Positions 34,931 through 46,902 are shown, counted from the first letter of the stretch. The stretch: DNA of 64,000 nucleotides from Diatrype stigma (GCA_022225965.2 JAKJXP020000066.1:124001-188000); one strand, 5' to 3'. Numbers and translations are program-made. Notes: generated from the letters alone by a model not told the origin.

Positions 34931-37048
34931 ATGGTTACTCAAAGACGCAATCTAGCGTCGTCTCCGACTCGCAAAAAGTCTCTGCCTGAGGAAAATCAAG
35001 CGGTCACAGTGGCGTCTAGCTCTACAAAATCACATGTAGATGATTCATCCAATTTTCGACGTCCTGGCGTTACAAACAGCGAAGAATCCAATTTTGGACA
35101 AGGCGATAGCGGTCTCCTTGACGCTCCACGTCAGACGACAACTAACAACCCGACGTCAAGAATAACTTTATCATCCATATACATCGGGAAGGGTAACACT
35201 CAGAATGATTCCAGCATCGATGATTGCTATACCTCTACCGAAAGACTTGCGAATGCGTCCATTGATGAGGGACAATATAACAATAACATCCCCCAGGCGT
35301 GTCAAGAAGTATCTTCGAAACTTCCAAACGATCATTACCGGGGCGCTGTACAAATCCCTGGATCTTCGCCTACAATATTCGTTTACCCACATGGTAGCTC
35401 AGCCATCAGCACTCCATTCCACGAGAGATATCGGGATGTAATCAGCATATTTCAGCACAACGTCAGACAACACCCGCGCTTGAAGGACAACGTACAAAAC
35501 ATTGATTATACTCTCAGGCTATGTGGAAAATCTCCCGAAGATTCACACCCATCGATACTTGTGTTCTGTCGCCATGCTGAATTCAAGGATTTAAAAAGCC
35601 TACTGATGAGTAAAAAGCTAAAGTACCAATACTGCCATCGTCGGCCAACCTGGAAACCGTGGAGTGATCCACCACCGCCTAACATCAAGAATCATAGGTC
35701 ATTGTTCAACTTATACTTCTGGCGTGAACATAGACCCAGAGAATTGTACTGGGGCCAGGGAAACGCTCGGGTAAATGCTTCACAGGGCACGCTAATGCTA
35801 CAACAAGCATACACCCAGAACCATAGGGTTATTAGATCAACTCTGTGTGGCTCCATCGTCGAGTTTGTCGGCAGTAGACATGGTTCATCTACGTTAGGGT
35901 GTTGTATCACGATAGGCTCGGATTCATATGCTATCACTTCGAGGCATGCAATTAGGCCATCCGAGCCGATGAGGGATATGCAGAGCAAACAAATGTTCAG
36001 CTACCAGACACTCGACTATATTGGCTCGGATTATGTACTGGATGGCGATTTCACGTTTGGTGGCCACTGCGCAACACCACCCACTCCCAATACTGATGAC
36101 TCAGAGGCAACACTAGAGAACGACAATTACTTCATTGACGATGTTGAGTATGAGAGCCTTGAAGATGAAGACGAGGAGGCGCTGGAGCCTCTCCGAGGCC
36201 ATCTGATCGATACGAATGATACCTATCGTGAACAAGAACGGGCAAGTGATCACATAGAAGACGAAGACATGCCTGTATTGTTCCCTACGACCAATGAATT
36301 GGATGAATCTGGCGAGCTAGACTTTGACTGGGCTCTTATAAAACTAGTTAATCGGCAAGACTGGCAGCGCAATAGCTTCTCTGATCCCAAGGTCTCATCA
36401 GGATCGGGTTTCCTATCAGATGTGGCTCAAATACCGCCCCATCAGGAGACGCAAATTTTGATAATCACAAGCGGACCAACCCCTCTTGGAGGGATGCTCC
36501 AACCCGGCACTTCGATGTTAGGCGGCATCAATGGGAGAATACCGTCTGAAGTATGGACGGTAACACTGGATGAGCAGAACAGTGAGATAACTCTGAGACC
36601 CTTTCTTGCAAATTTAGTTGGCTAACTCATAGGTTCCAAAGACTTGAAGAGGGGTGACTCGGGGTCACTTGTTGTCGATGCCACAACAAACTCCATTTAC
36701 GGCCATGTCATTGGGTCGAACCCCATGGGAGATGTTTACATCAGCCCATACGTTTCTATCCTTAAACAGATTCAGTGCCGGTTTCCTAGATCAGCTGTCC
36801 GTCTAAATGGCCAGCAAGTTGGGACTAAACCCGGTGCCGCTCAATCTGACCTGCCACCTCTCGTCGGGGCCACCTATCATCCTACTGCCCGGAGGACATC
36901 AATCCTAACCCATTCCTATATCCGATTAGAACGGAACTCTTATTTATGCATAATGTCAATAATGGTTATAATAATAATAATAGGCCTTTTATTATTATTA
37001 GCAGCCACGATGCTTAAAAAGGTAACTTACTTCTTAAGGCTAGTATAA
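34931..37048 (+). CDS. trypsin-like serine protease with C-terminal hydrophobic tail
   Basis: Two exons (34931-36581 and 36633-37048) encode 688 residues. A long N-terminal region (to about 300) includes a family-like segment SILVFCRHAEFKDLKSLL and YFWREHRPRELYWGQ. The protease core has a complete chymotrypsin-type triad: His339 (TSRHAIRP), Asp466 (DFDWALIKL) and Ser560 (RGDSGSLVV). An acidic insertion of about 80 residues (DDSEATLENDN to ELDESGELDF) sits between His and Asp. Read straight through, the frame stops at TAA 36623-36625. That stop lies in a 51-nt intron (donor GTGAGA, branch GGCTAAC, acceptor CATAG) whose removal restores the GDSGS frame, so the gene is intact. The tail has a hydrophobic helix of repeated Ile and Leu near residues 663-676, coded by an inverted repeat at 36967-37001, right beside the RIP-damaged block. 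There is no signal peptide, so the enzyme is probably cytosolic and tethered to a membrane. Confidence 0.83.
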
Positions 37049-38539
37049 CAGCCTTTAGCAGCGGTTTCCTTTCCTGTACTCCGTATATAGCAAGCCATGT
37101 ATAGACATTAATCAAAAGATGGACCCGTATAAGAGAAGCCTCCGGCTTTACCTAGGGCGTACTTATATACACAAGGCTAGTATAAATGCAATCGGGCAAT
37201 GCGCAGTCGCTGCTATACCGCAGCTGCAACGCTTTTGTAATACTTCTAGGTGATTTCATCGGCTTTGGCTGTACGACCGAAGGCTAAAGCCAGCACATAT
37301 AGGGCTTTCGTTTTCGTTTACAAATCACTTCAGGAATTCGATTAAAGGTTGTTGGAACAGTGTATTGGTGGTGTAAGCCCCCTTAGGGGCCGGCCGCTGC
37401 AGCGTTCGAAAAGCGCTGCATTATAGCGCTTCGTAAGGCTATAGTTGCCTTCGTAAAGGCCGCTTTTAGTAGCTTAAGCGGTGCCTTTTAGTAAGGGTAT
37501 TACGAAGTTCGTAAAAGCTAATGCGAACCTTTTATATAAAGGTATTATAACGCTTATAAGAATAGCCGAAAGCTATTAACGGCCGGTTTAAAATAATTCG
37601 TACGTAAAAGTATAAATTAAAACTTATAAATAACCTTTTTTATTAATAATTCCGTTATTAATATTTTTCTTTATATTTAATTCTTTTTTTATTTTTTATA
37701 ACCGTAAGCCTTAATAAAAAAATAAGTAAAAAAGAATAACGACGTAATTATAAAGTTAATTAAATTATTAATTATTATTATTATAAATAATAAATTAAAA
37801 TATAAAACCTTTTTAAACTTATAAATTAATTTATTTAAAAATTACTTTAAGAATTCGATAAAAGGTTATTAAAATCATATATTAATAGTATAAATCTTTT
37901 TAAAAGCCGGCCGTTATAACGTTTAAAAAGCGCTGCTTTATAACGTTTTATAAGGCTATAATTGCCTTCGTAAAGACCGTTTTTAATAATTTAAATAATA
38001 TCTTTTAATAAAGATATTGCGAAATTCGTAAAGGCTAATGCGAATTCTTTACGTAAAAATATTACAACGTTCGTAAAAATAACCGAAAGCTATTAACGGC
38101 CGATTTAAAATAATTTAATTTATTTTATTTGTTATTTTTCTTTCGATATTAAGGAAAATTAATTAATTCGTTTTCGATTATTCGCATATAAAATAACGCT
38201 AAAGGTATAAAAAACTTATTAAAAATATTTTATAATATCGACATACGGCATTAAAGAATTATTTCTTTAAAAGCTTAATGTTTTTTTTTATACCGAAATT
38301 AAAAACGTATTAATAATATCCATAACGGAAAATCGAGAAAGGGGAAAAATCTCGAATAACTTTATTAAATTACGACTTTTATTAAATTTAATATCAAATT
38401 CGAAATCTTTATTATTAATTTACCTTAGTTGCGTTATTATATCGGTTATGCAATAATGGCGTAGCTAAATAGTACTGATAAATACCCGATAGCGGTAAAT
38501 GAAGGCATTACTTGGCTTGCTTAAAGCTAATATTATCTT
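37049..38539. repeat. AT-rich RIP-affected repeat block with internal direct duplication
   Basis: About 1.5 kb between the protease gene and the LINE. It contains two related copies of a sequence of about 270 bp, at about 37322-37592 and 37842-38117. The left copy is GC-containing (for example GGGGCCGGCCGCTGCAGCG). The right copy has the same landmarks (GAATTCGAT, GCCGG, AAGCGCTGC, CCGAAAGCTATTAACGGCCG) with C-to-T and G-to-A changes. A 13-base repeat AAGGCTAGTATAA occurs at 37037-37049 and again near 37171. No coding capacity is seen. Confidence 0.7.
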
Positions 38540-41500
38540 AATGCCGAACGAAGCATAACAGCAACGCAGCAGCAGTTATAACAAAGCAAAAACGAAAGAA
38601 ATAACGAAATGGAAATAATTACTAAGTTAAAAAAATTAGCCGACTTTATTATTAAAAAAAAAGATATAATGAAAGTTATTAATAAAATTATCGACGCTTA
38701 TAATAAAGCAAATACGAATCGTAACCGATATAAACCCGACGCGTTAATTACGCTTAAGAACCTTAAAAATACCGTTTATAATATCGAGAAAATTATTAAA
38801 AAAAAGTTATTAAGTAATAAAACGATAAACAAATAAGGCAATGCATTTTAAGCTGTTATAATAACGAACGATATAAATATCGATAACGCGTAAAAACCGA
38901 AATTAATAATTCCAGCCAAACGAAATCGGAAAAAAGTTATTAAAGCAAAAAATATCGCGAACGAATTTAAATTACGAATACCGATAAATATAATAAAAGC
39001 AATTAATTTTGTTTTAATTATGAAAAAAGCGGTAATAATGCGTCGCTTACGTAGCAATAACGTAATGCTTACGTTTAAAAAAACGGCAATAAAATACAAA
39101 ATAAAAAAAGGTTAAATCCATGCCGCATTCGATACGCGAAGGAAACGTTTTAATAAATTATTTACGATTATTACGAAAAACGTATTAAATAAAAAACTTA
39201 AAAATGCTTACGCATAAAAGGAATAATTTATTAGGAACCTAAAAAAAAACGTCTTAACGATTAAAAAGGCAATACCAATATTTATACGGAATAAAGAAAT
39301 AAAATACGTTATATTAATAATAGGAATTAACGAATTCGAAACGATATAATAGCTATATAAAAACGGCTTAATATAAAGAATTTAAATATTCGAATACGAA
39401 TCGTTTTATAAAAACGCTATTATTCGTTTGTATTACGAATATTATAAATACGGATATATTACGGCGTATTGTATTAAGCAAAAGCGGTATAAACGTTACG
39501 TTGGCGTTATTTACGAAAAAGGCGAAAAAGAATGTCCGGCATTGGAAAATAGCAGCTTAAATAAATGCATACATTATAACGATAAGCATATAATATAATT
39601 CCGAAACTACAAAGTAATTATTAAATAATGAAAGCAAATAAGAAACGTTTATATATATAAATTACGGCAATTCGAAATAAAAAACAACGAAAGCAACGTA
39701 ACGAAAACGAAATTAAGCCAATAAATAAGCCTATACGACTTATACGTTTAATCGGCAAATTAAAGGAAAGAAATACCGAACTTATAAAAAAGAACGCTTA
39801 AAAAAGAACGCTTATTAAAATTAAAAAAACAAGCCAAAAGTTTTAAAAATATTAATGCTTATTTGGCGCAAACATAATGCATACGCGCCGTTAACGAAGC
39901 GCCAGCGATCGTTAAATAATACGTAAAAAATATTTTATTAAGTAATTTATAATAAAAATCGAAATTCTTTATTAAAACGTAACGAAATCGAAAGCGAATA
40001 TATCGTTAGCGCTAAATAATAGCAAAGGATATTATATAATCGCGATTTAAAACCCGTATATTAAATTAAGAACGTAAAAAATATATTGCCTAGAATTATA
40101 TCCTTATATAATAATATATGCCGAAAAAAGCAAAATAACGATATATATATATAAGCGTATCGCATTAATATCGTAAAAATATCGTATTAATTATAATTAA
40201 ACAATCGTTACCTTTAAATAAAAGCCAAAACCATTAAATATATAAAACATATATATAAAATCGATTTTAAGCGATTATAAAAAAAGCTTATTGCCGATTT
40301 CCATTACGAAAATGCCGCATAAACGTAACGTAATAATAAGGAATTTTAATATGTATTATCCGTTATGAAACAAATACGAAAAAACGTTATCGCAAGCGGC
40401 CGAAACCTTAATTTTAACGTAACGCTGGCGCTTCGATATAGTTATATTATTCGAAACGATTATACGGATAAGGCATAATTAAAGGAATTCTATAATTAAC
40501 TTGGCCTAAATAAATTAAAGGCTTAAAGCAAACTATAAAAAAGCCTTTAAATGGAAAAGGTTAAATTATAAACCGTAATTAATTAACGTCGTTATCGAAC
40601 CGAAATAGCTTAATAAATAACTAAACTTACCGGATTAAAGTTGGATTATGCTTAATAAAAACCTAATTGCAATGGAAATAAGGGAAATCCGCATACCCGA
40701 TGGATTCGACGGCCCGAAAAAAATAAATGGCTACGTCGAATATTTAATAACGGAATTCCAATAAATCGCAAACGCAGCGGTATGTTATAAAAAGCTTAAT
40801 TTCGGCAAAGCCGTTTTATAATAAAACCAAAAGGTTAAAAAATAATATAAAAGGTTAAACGGAAATATCGTAATCATAAAGCAACGTTAATATAAATAAT
40901 AAAAACGCGCCGTTTTTGCCGTTTAAACGAAGTATTAAAAATATTTAATTATAAAAGCATTAAATAATAACAAAAGGTTTTAAAAGCTAAAAAAAGGCAA
41001 AATTAATTAATTTCGCTCTTTAAAAAAACGTTTTTGCCGCTTAAACGATTCGGATATAATGCGTTTATAATAAAAATACATAACGAAAAAGCAGTTATAT
41101 TTGCAAAAAGATTTTTTCCGTTAAACGAAATAAACCTAATCGATATTTCCGTTCGCGATTACGAAAAACGCTGAAATAACGATGCGTTTCCGATAAATAA
41201 ACGCGTTAATGCCGACGATATAAAAAGTACCATTAAAAAAAATGAAAACATAAAAAGTGCCCGGAAAAAACATTTTGTTCGTAAGATTTTTAAAGATATG
41301 CAGAAAGTTATTATTTAAAGCATTAGTTATAATTACAAAATAATTATTCGTAATAAAGTATATTTCATAGCATTTCCGCCGCGTTATTATGTCGATATTT
41401 ATAAAGCCCGGGAAAATTATAAAAACAAATAACTAATAAAAACATATAAATCTATAGCATTTTTAAGCATAATAAATAAAGTTATTAAGAAAATGCTACG

Positions 41501-42720
41501 TAATCGCATTATGGAAATAACAAAAAAACATAGCTTATTATTCGATGGCTAAATGGGTAATAAAAAAAACCAATTAACGGAAATAGTTATTAAAATAATT
41601 ATTAAGGTAATATATGTAACTTAAAAAAATGGCGAAATAACATCGTTATTATAGCTTAATATTTTCGATATTTTTAATGCAATTAATTATATTAAATTAT
41701 TAAATATTTTATATAATAAGGGATTTTTTTATAACTAATAAAATAAATAAAGGAATTTTTAATTAAAAGGCAAGTATAGTTGGGATTTAATAACGAAACG
41801 TTAAAATGGCATATTTTTAACGCGAACGTATCCTAGGGATTATTATTATCGCCGATATTTTCTTTTATATTTAATAACGTTATATAAAGCATTAAAAAAT
41901 AAGGGCATAATAATAATAAGCTTTTCCGACGATACGAATTTATTAGTTACTAATTGCAGCGTCGAAATTAATTATACGTAATTAAGCCGCATTTATAGCG
42001 TTTATAAATAATAAACGAAAAAGCATAAAATAAAGTTCGTATCGTAAAAAAATAAACTTATTTATTTTATACGCGCATATAAAGCGTTCGAATAACGCAT
42101 ACGATTAAGAAATATAGCAATATAGCCGGTTAAATTAATAAGATTTTTAAGAATATTTTTAAATAAGAAGCTAAAGTAATAAAGGCATTTAAAAATATTA
42201 AAAAAAATTCGAAAGGCAAAATTTCGTTTTTATTCGCTTTATAGCTATAACGTAAAGCTATAATAACGCTAACGCATGCGAAATTTATACGAAGGTAATT
42301 AAAAGTATCATTATTTACGAAACGTCCGTTTAATATACTTTTTTTAAAAAAAGCGAAAATAAGGGTCTTATGAATAAGTTTCGAATATATTAAACGAAAT
42401 ATTTACGTATCGTTACCGGAACGTATAAAATTACTTTAACGTATATAATTAAGTTAAAAACGAAATGCCCGTTTTTAAATATTTATTTTAATGCAGTAAT
42501 AATAAAATTCGAAATTAAATTAATAATTAACGGTATAAATAAAATAATACGATAAATAAGCGTTACGATAACGACATAATTTCGTAAATAAAAACGTAAA
42601 AAACAAATTAAATCTAATCGTAAATAAAGAAATATTATAAATAATTAGTTACGAAAATAATTAAACGATATTATATCGAATTAAGTTATAAAAATAAATA
42701 AAAAGCAAATAACAACAGGT
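38540..42720 (+). mobile_element. RIP-degraded Tad1-like LINE (non-LTR retrotransposon)
   Basis: About 4.2 kb of stop-ridden AT-rich DNA on the plus strand. Approximate boundaries are given because neither end is sharp. The first ATG, at 38609, opens an ORF1-like relic. Near 39430-39600 a gag-type zinc-knuckle remnant is readable (KYGYITAYCIKQKR...KECPALENSSLNKC, broken here only for length), with some Cys codons turned to Tyr. At about 41510-41720 a reverse-transcriptase core is recognisable (HSLLFDG, a stop, MGNKKNQLTE, then NIFDIFNAINYIKLLN). Further RT motifs lie at about 41850-42110 (LLLSPIF; a degraded VDD-like region; KNKLIYFIRAYKAFE). This order and these motifs are those of Tad1/I-clade LINEs. 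Transitions account for the stops. It makes no product. Confidence 0.82.
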
Positions 42721-43262
42721 AAGTAGGTGGCAGCAACAGTTCGGCCGCTTACGTAAGCTAGGTGGCTTATAATAGCTAGGTGCAATAATAAGTGCAATTT
42801 TAAGTACCAATAATTTTAAATCGGCAATTTATATAAATAAAGAATATATTTAATTAACGAATTAAGATTATAATAAATAAATAAGTAATAATAAAACTAG
42901 TTTTAATTAAATAATATTAAAGTAAAAATTAATTCTTTACGATTTAAGTTAAGCCATAAACTAGTTATATTAAACTTAATGCATATTATATATAACTTAA
43001 ATTAAACGCTAAATTAATTTAAAAAAGCTTAATATATGCTAGCATTAACCGCTTTAAGCATATACGGACCGTTATACGTATATTAAATTACTTTTTTATT
43101 TAAAATAGCTGATTTTATTTAATTTTTATAAAAAAAAAGCGACATAATAATTCTTCGTTTTATTACGATATAAGCAAGCTTATAAATTTACATTAACATT
43201 TAAGCATAAGCAAGTTTATAACTTACGTTAATACTTATTCGAATTAATATCTTACGTTAGCG
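42721..43262. repeat. AT-rich flank of the LINE
   Basis: About 540 bp of very AT-rich sequence following the LINE. It may be its 3' UTR or another repeat fragment. Composition switches abruptly to normal at about 43262, only about 180 bp before the regulator gene. Confidence 0.5.
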
Positions 43263-43444
43263 CTATTCCTTGGGGTCTTTATGGCAGCCACATAATATCA
43301 TGCATATCTTATGAAAATACAAAAGAGATATTAAACCATAAGGGAAACAATAGCGGTTGAGCTCGAATTATAGGCGGAATCCAAAGGGCTTTTCCACAAT
43401 TTGCGAGCTACCTAGGTATTCTAGGCAAACTAGGCGTCGGAGCC

Positions 43445-45392
43445 ATGACGCCCGAAGACGGAGCCGTGAGGTACGCAAGGAAAGCTTGCCTTCCATGCCG
43501 GAGAAGCAAGAGGCGTTGTGACAAGAAGGTCCCCAGTTGTGACCTCTGCAATCGAAGAGAGGTCACATGTAAATACCTCGCTCGCTATAATAAGGAGGAA
43601 GGGGCCTATGCACAAGTTCCGGCTGAGTGGACCCATGATGGCGCTGACGCTTCGCTGTCGGAAAGCCATTCGCACAATCACGAGCATGAGCAGCGGTCTT
43701 CCGTCACGCCTTCGTCAGGAGAGATCGACGCAAACGCGATCCACTTCATCGCGCCGTACGTCTTCCAGCAGGCACGGCTTGAGCTTCCGCGGCCCAATCT
43801 ACCAGTCCCCCATGATGTCTCGGCCCTGATAGGCGATGCCTCCTCCATTCGAAGCATCGCGGCTACCTTCTACATGGATATCCATAGGTGGCTCCCCATC
43901 GTCTCCAAAAGGGGTTTCTTCACCTACCTGCTCAACCCCCTGACACAGCGCCGGACGGAACTCAGCCTCCTCACCCTATGCATGAGACTTTGTTGCAGCG
44001 CTCCTTCACCAGACGCAAATGGAGACGGCGGCAGTAGCAGTAGACTACCCTTGTACCGCATCGCTAAGCGGTATCACCATGAGGCCGAGACAGCCGGCGT
44101 CCAGTCTATATATGTGCTCCAGGCAGGGATCCTGATCGCGCTCTACGAGCTCGGGCAAGCAATCTACCCGGCCGCTTACTTGACGGTGGGCGCGTGTGCG
44201 CGGTATGGACTGGCGTTAGGGATCGATAAGCTCTCCCTGACACCGGTGGGTGACATGGATGCGTACTCATGGAACAAGGTCGAGGAGAAAAGAAGGCTAT
44301 GGTGGGCAGTAATTATGTTCGACAGGTTAGTTTGTACAGCTTGCGTTGTTTCATATTCTTCCCGGGGCTGTCTAGTCAGAGCATGCCCGAGAATCAAGTT
44401 ACTAAACTCGCCCAGGTTCTTGAGCCTGAGTAATCCTACGAGACCCCTGTCCACCGAGGATCCGACCTTCGACACCTACCTACCAGTAGATGATGCTGCG
44501 TGGGACGACTGCGTAAGACTAGGCTCCTCTTAACATAGCATGTTTGGTACTGTGACGACGCTAATCTTCTGAGGGCCGTAGACGGCAAAGCCCGGTGATG
44601 CTGTTCGCATATCAAACGGTTTCACACTCAAGATGGGGAGTTTTGCTAGGCTGGCACAGTCTACTTATCTACTCAGCCAAGCCCTACAATCGATGAAACC
44701 AACAACTAGGACAGATGACGTACCTCATCAAGATGAAACGAGACAACTACGACGCACATTACTCGCACTCGTCCATGCTGCAGATAGTGAGGTACTAATC
44801 CGGAGGCTGGAGTTTTGTGCTCAATCAGCATTTAGCTTCAGGTAAGTAGCCATTGCTCAAGCCTCCATACTCATAAAAGGATGGTAATCGTGGATATCTA
44901 ACAAGCCGGCAGCACGATCTTACTACTTCAAGAACATCATCTCGGAGAAGGAAGCGCCAGTAACGGCAGCGGTCTCACAGGGCCATCGTTCGAGTCCCTC
45001 TGGTACGAGACTCGCACAGCGTTAGATCGCATGGCAGCAGCGGCTGCGTCTTGCAATACTGCCCACGGCGAGATCCCAGCAGCTCCAGACAAGCTCCCGT
45101 TGTTTCTGATGCATGCAGTATACCAAGTAGCTTGCATTCTCTCAAGATTTCCTCAAGACACACCAGTTGGAGGGACCAATAATAAGATAGAGGCGCTGAA
45201 GCAGTTACTGCGGCTGGTCAGTCCGAGGTGGCGACTCGCGGGTAATTAATAAGCTATGAACGACACTCGCCCGTCTCTATTGTGGAAAGGCTAACCAATC
45301 TCTTAGGAGTATACTTGAACATTCTAGAGTCCCAGGAAATCACCATGTCGTCAGAAAGTATCAAGACGCAGTATAGTATCCTCCGATCATGA
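43445..45392 (+). CDS. Zn2Cys6 fungal transcription factor
   Basis: Five exons (43445-44325, 44416-44512, 44591-44841, 44913-45241, 45307-45392) encode 547 residues. The N-terminal binuclear cluster has cysteines at 15, 18, 25, 32, 35 and 42 with spacing 2-6-6-2-6, followed by a basic/linker segment. This is the class that binds CGG triplets. The middle region is the fungal-specific transcription factor domain, with FYMDIHRWLPIVSKRGF, LTLCMRL, YHHEAETAG and the signature WWAVIMFDR interrupted by intron 1, then STEDPTFDTYLPVDDAAWD and MGSFARLAQSTYLL. All introns join in phase. Intron 1 is 90 nt, a multiple of three, without a stop. Introns 2-4 are 78, 71 and 65 nt. The stop lies 69 bp from the stop of the convergent dehydrogenase gene, a frequent regulator/target arrangement in small clusters. 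The gene starts about 180 bp from RIP-damaged DNA. Confidence 0.9.
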
Positions 45393-45461
45393 TCGAGGCC
45401 CATCCCCGCTACCGTATTGCCAATGGGTCCCTTGGGTCACCGGCAGCAAGCTATTGCGCCC

Positions 45462-46550
45462 TCAGAAAGGCAGCTTAGTGCCATCGAAGCTGAAAAATGC
45501 GCCGGCGTCCTCGATCGTCAGGCCATTTAGGACATTCATGCATCCGGCAGCAGACTTTTCAGGGGCAAGATTCTCCGTGTCAGGCGCATTCTTTCCCATC
45601 CACTCAACGATCATGCCACCGAGCTCAGTAACGCCAACCCAGCCTGTATGTAATCTTTCGTTAGCGTGCTCAAACAATCTTTTTTGCTGGATGAGAGAGG
45701 GCAAGGGAGAAGGGACAAAAGGCCTACCAGGACTGAGGAGAGCCATGGTGATTCCCTCGGCCTTCAAGAGCGGACTCCACTTCCGGGTCAGCCTAGTATA
45801 AGTTCCACCGTTAGCATGTTACTCGAACCCTAGGAGGCGATGTATGCCAGCTCAGTATTAGTGAATCGAGGTGATTCTATGCTTACATGTTGAGCGCAGC
45901 CCTGGAGACGGAATATCCGTTCGCAAGGTTCGGCATGTGGAAAGCGATTTGGGTCGAGCCCAGCATCGAGGTGATAATGAGGATTTTCTTGGCTTCGCTC
46001 TTGCGGATCAGCGGGAGGAACTCCCGCACCAGGAGAAGCGGTGCAGTGACGGTGAATGCCAGCTCAGACGTCAAATCCTCGATGTTCCTGATGGCGTCCC
46101 AGTATTAGTTAGCATCTGCGTATGCGCCAGGAATGGGCTAGGAGCGGTGGCCCAGCGTACAGTTCCTCGAACGTGTCCATCCCGTTGTTATCCACCCCAG
46201 CGTTGCTGATGAGATGGTCCAGGCCTCCAGGGAGCAACTGCGTTGTCTTCTCGGCGGTCGAGCGGATGCTCTCAGGCTTCGAGACATCGAGGTCGACGAG
46301 AAAGAGCCTCCCGTCCTTGTCTTGTGCTTTGAGCTCTTGCAGGCCAGGCGAGCTGGCGGTGTTTCTGGCGGTCGCGATGACGGTGTTGTCCTTGTTTTTG
46401 AGCTATCTCTTTCGCGTAAGCAAGCTGATCATTGTTATCTCCAGATTTGGGCGGAATGGAGGGAAGCAAAGCGGTCCGCAAACTCACCAGTTCGGCGGCG
46501 AAGCTCAGCCCTAGGCCGCGGCTTGCTCCGGTGATCAGGTACGAAGGCAT
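45462..46550 (-). CDS. short-chain dehydrogenase/reductase (classical SDR)
   Basis: Five exons on the minus strand (46550-46488, 46390-46161, 46087-45887, 45792-45728, 45643-45462) encode 246 residues. The cofactor loop is TGASRGLG (residues 7-14), followed by NTVIATARN after intron 1. DLDVSKPES and the structural ISNAGVDNNG mark the central sheet. The active-site Ser lies in LIITSMLGST and the Tyr in NGYSVSRAALNML, so the usual YxxxK reads YxxxR here. The C-terminal GWVGVTELGG corresponds to the family PGWV-T-GG loop. Introns of 97, 73, 94 and 84 nt all keep frame, and the second has a clear CTAACTAAT branch. It is convergent with, and 69 bp from, the Zn2Cys6 gene, which makes co-regulation plausible. 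Substrate unknown. If the Arg is tolerated it is a ketone/alcohol oxidoreductase, otherwise an inactive homologue. Confidence 0.87.
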
Positions 46551-46825
46551 GGTTTATATGAAGAAGATGGAGATGGGTGAAATAGTTCCCTTCGATGATA
46601 TTCCGGTAGTAACTTTGTTAGCAAGTCAGATTGTGATGCTGAGGTCCTGGCAAACAGCAGGATAGAAAGGCAAGGAGCATCTCGGTCTCTTATAGGTAGC
46701 GCCCATCTCGCATAGCCTCGATTCTTTTCACTACTGTAGGAGATCTCACTCTTTGTCGATTACCAAGTCGCCCCTGTCCACCCCTTTTCTCGTTGTGGAG
46801 AAGACTCGGACTCGTCCCGAAGACC

Positions 46826-46902
46826 CCGCAGAATCCCGCAATACACCGCAGAAAACCGCATTCGCCGCAAAAGCCCGTAGTGTCCGCAACACATTCGCCG
46901 CA
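46826..46902. promoter_or_regulatory. cluster of seven CCGCA (TGCGG) motifs upstream of the SDR gene
   Basis: CCGCA begins at 46826, 46836, 46846, 46856, 46865, 46884 and 46898. The first four are spaced exactly 10 bp, close to one helical turn. On the coding strand of the dehydrogenase they read TGCGG, about 275-350 bp upstream of its start. They contain the CGG core bound by Zn2Cys6 proteins such as the neighbouring regulator. Function is inferred. Confidence 0.5.

Noticed and set aside
38609..38836. 75-codon Lys/Ile/Asn-rich frame starting at an ATG
   Set aside because: It is the first surviving stretch of the RIP-degraded LINE ORF1, not a working gene.
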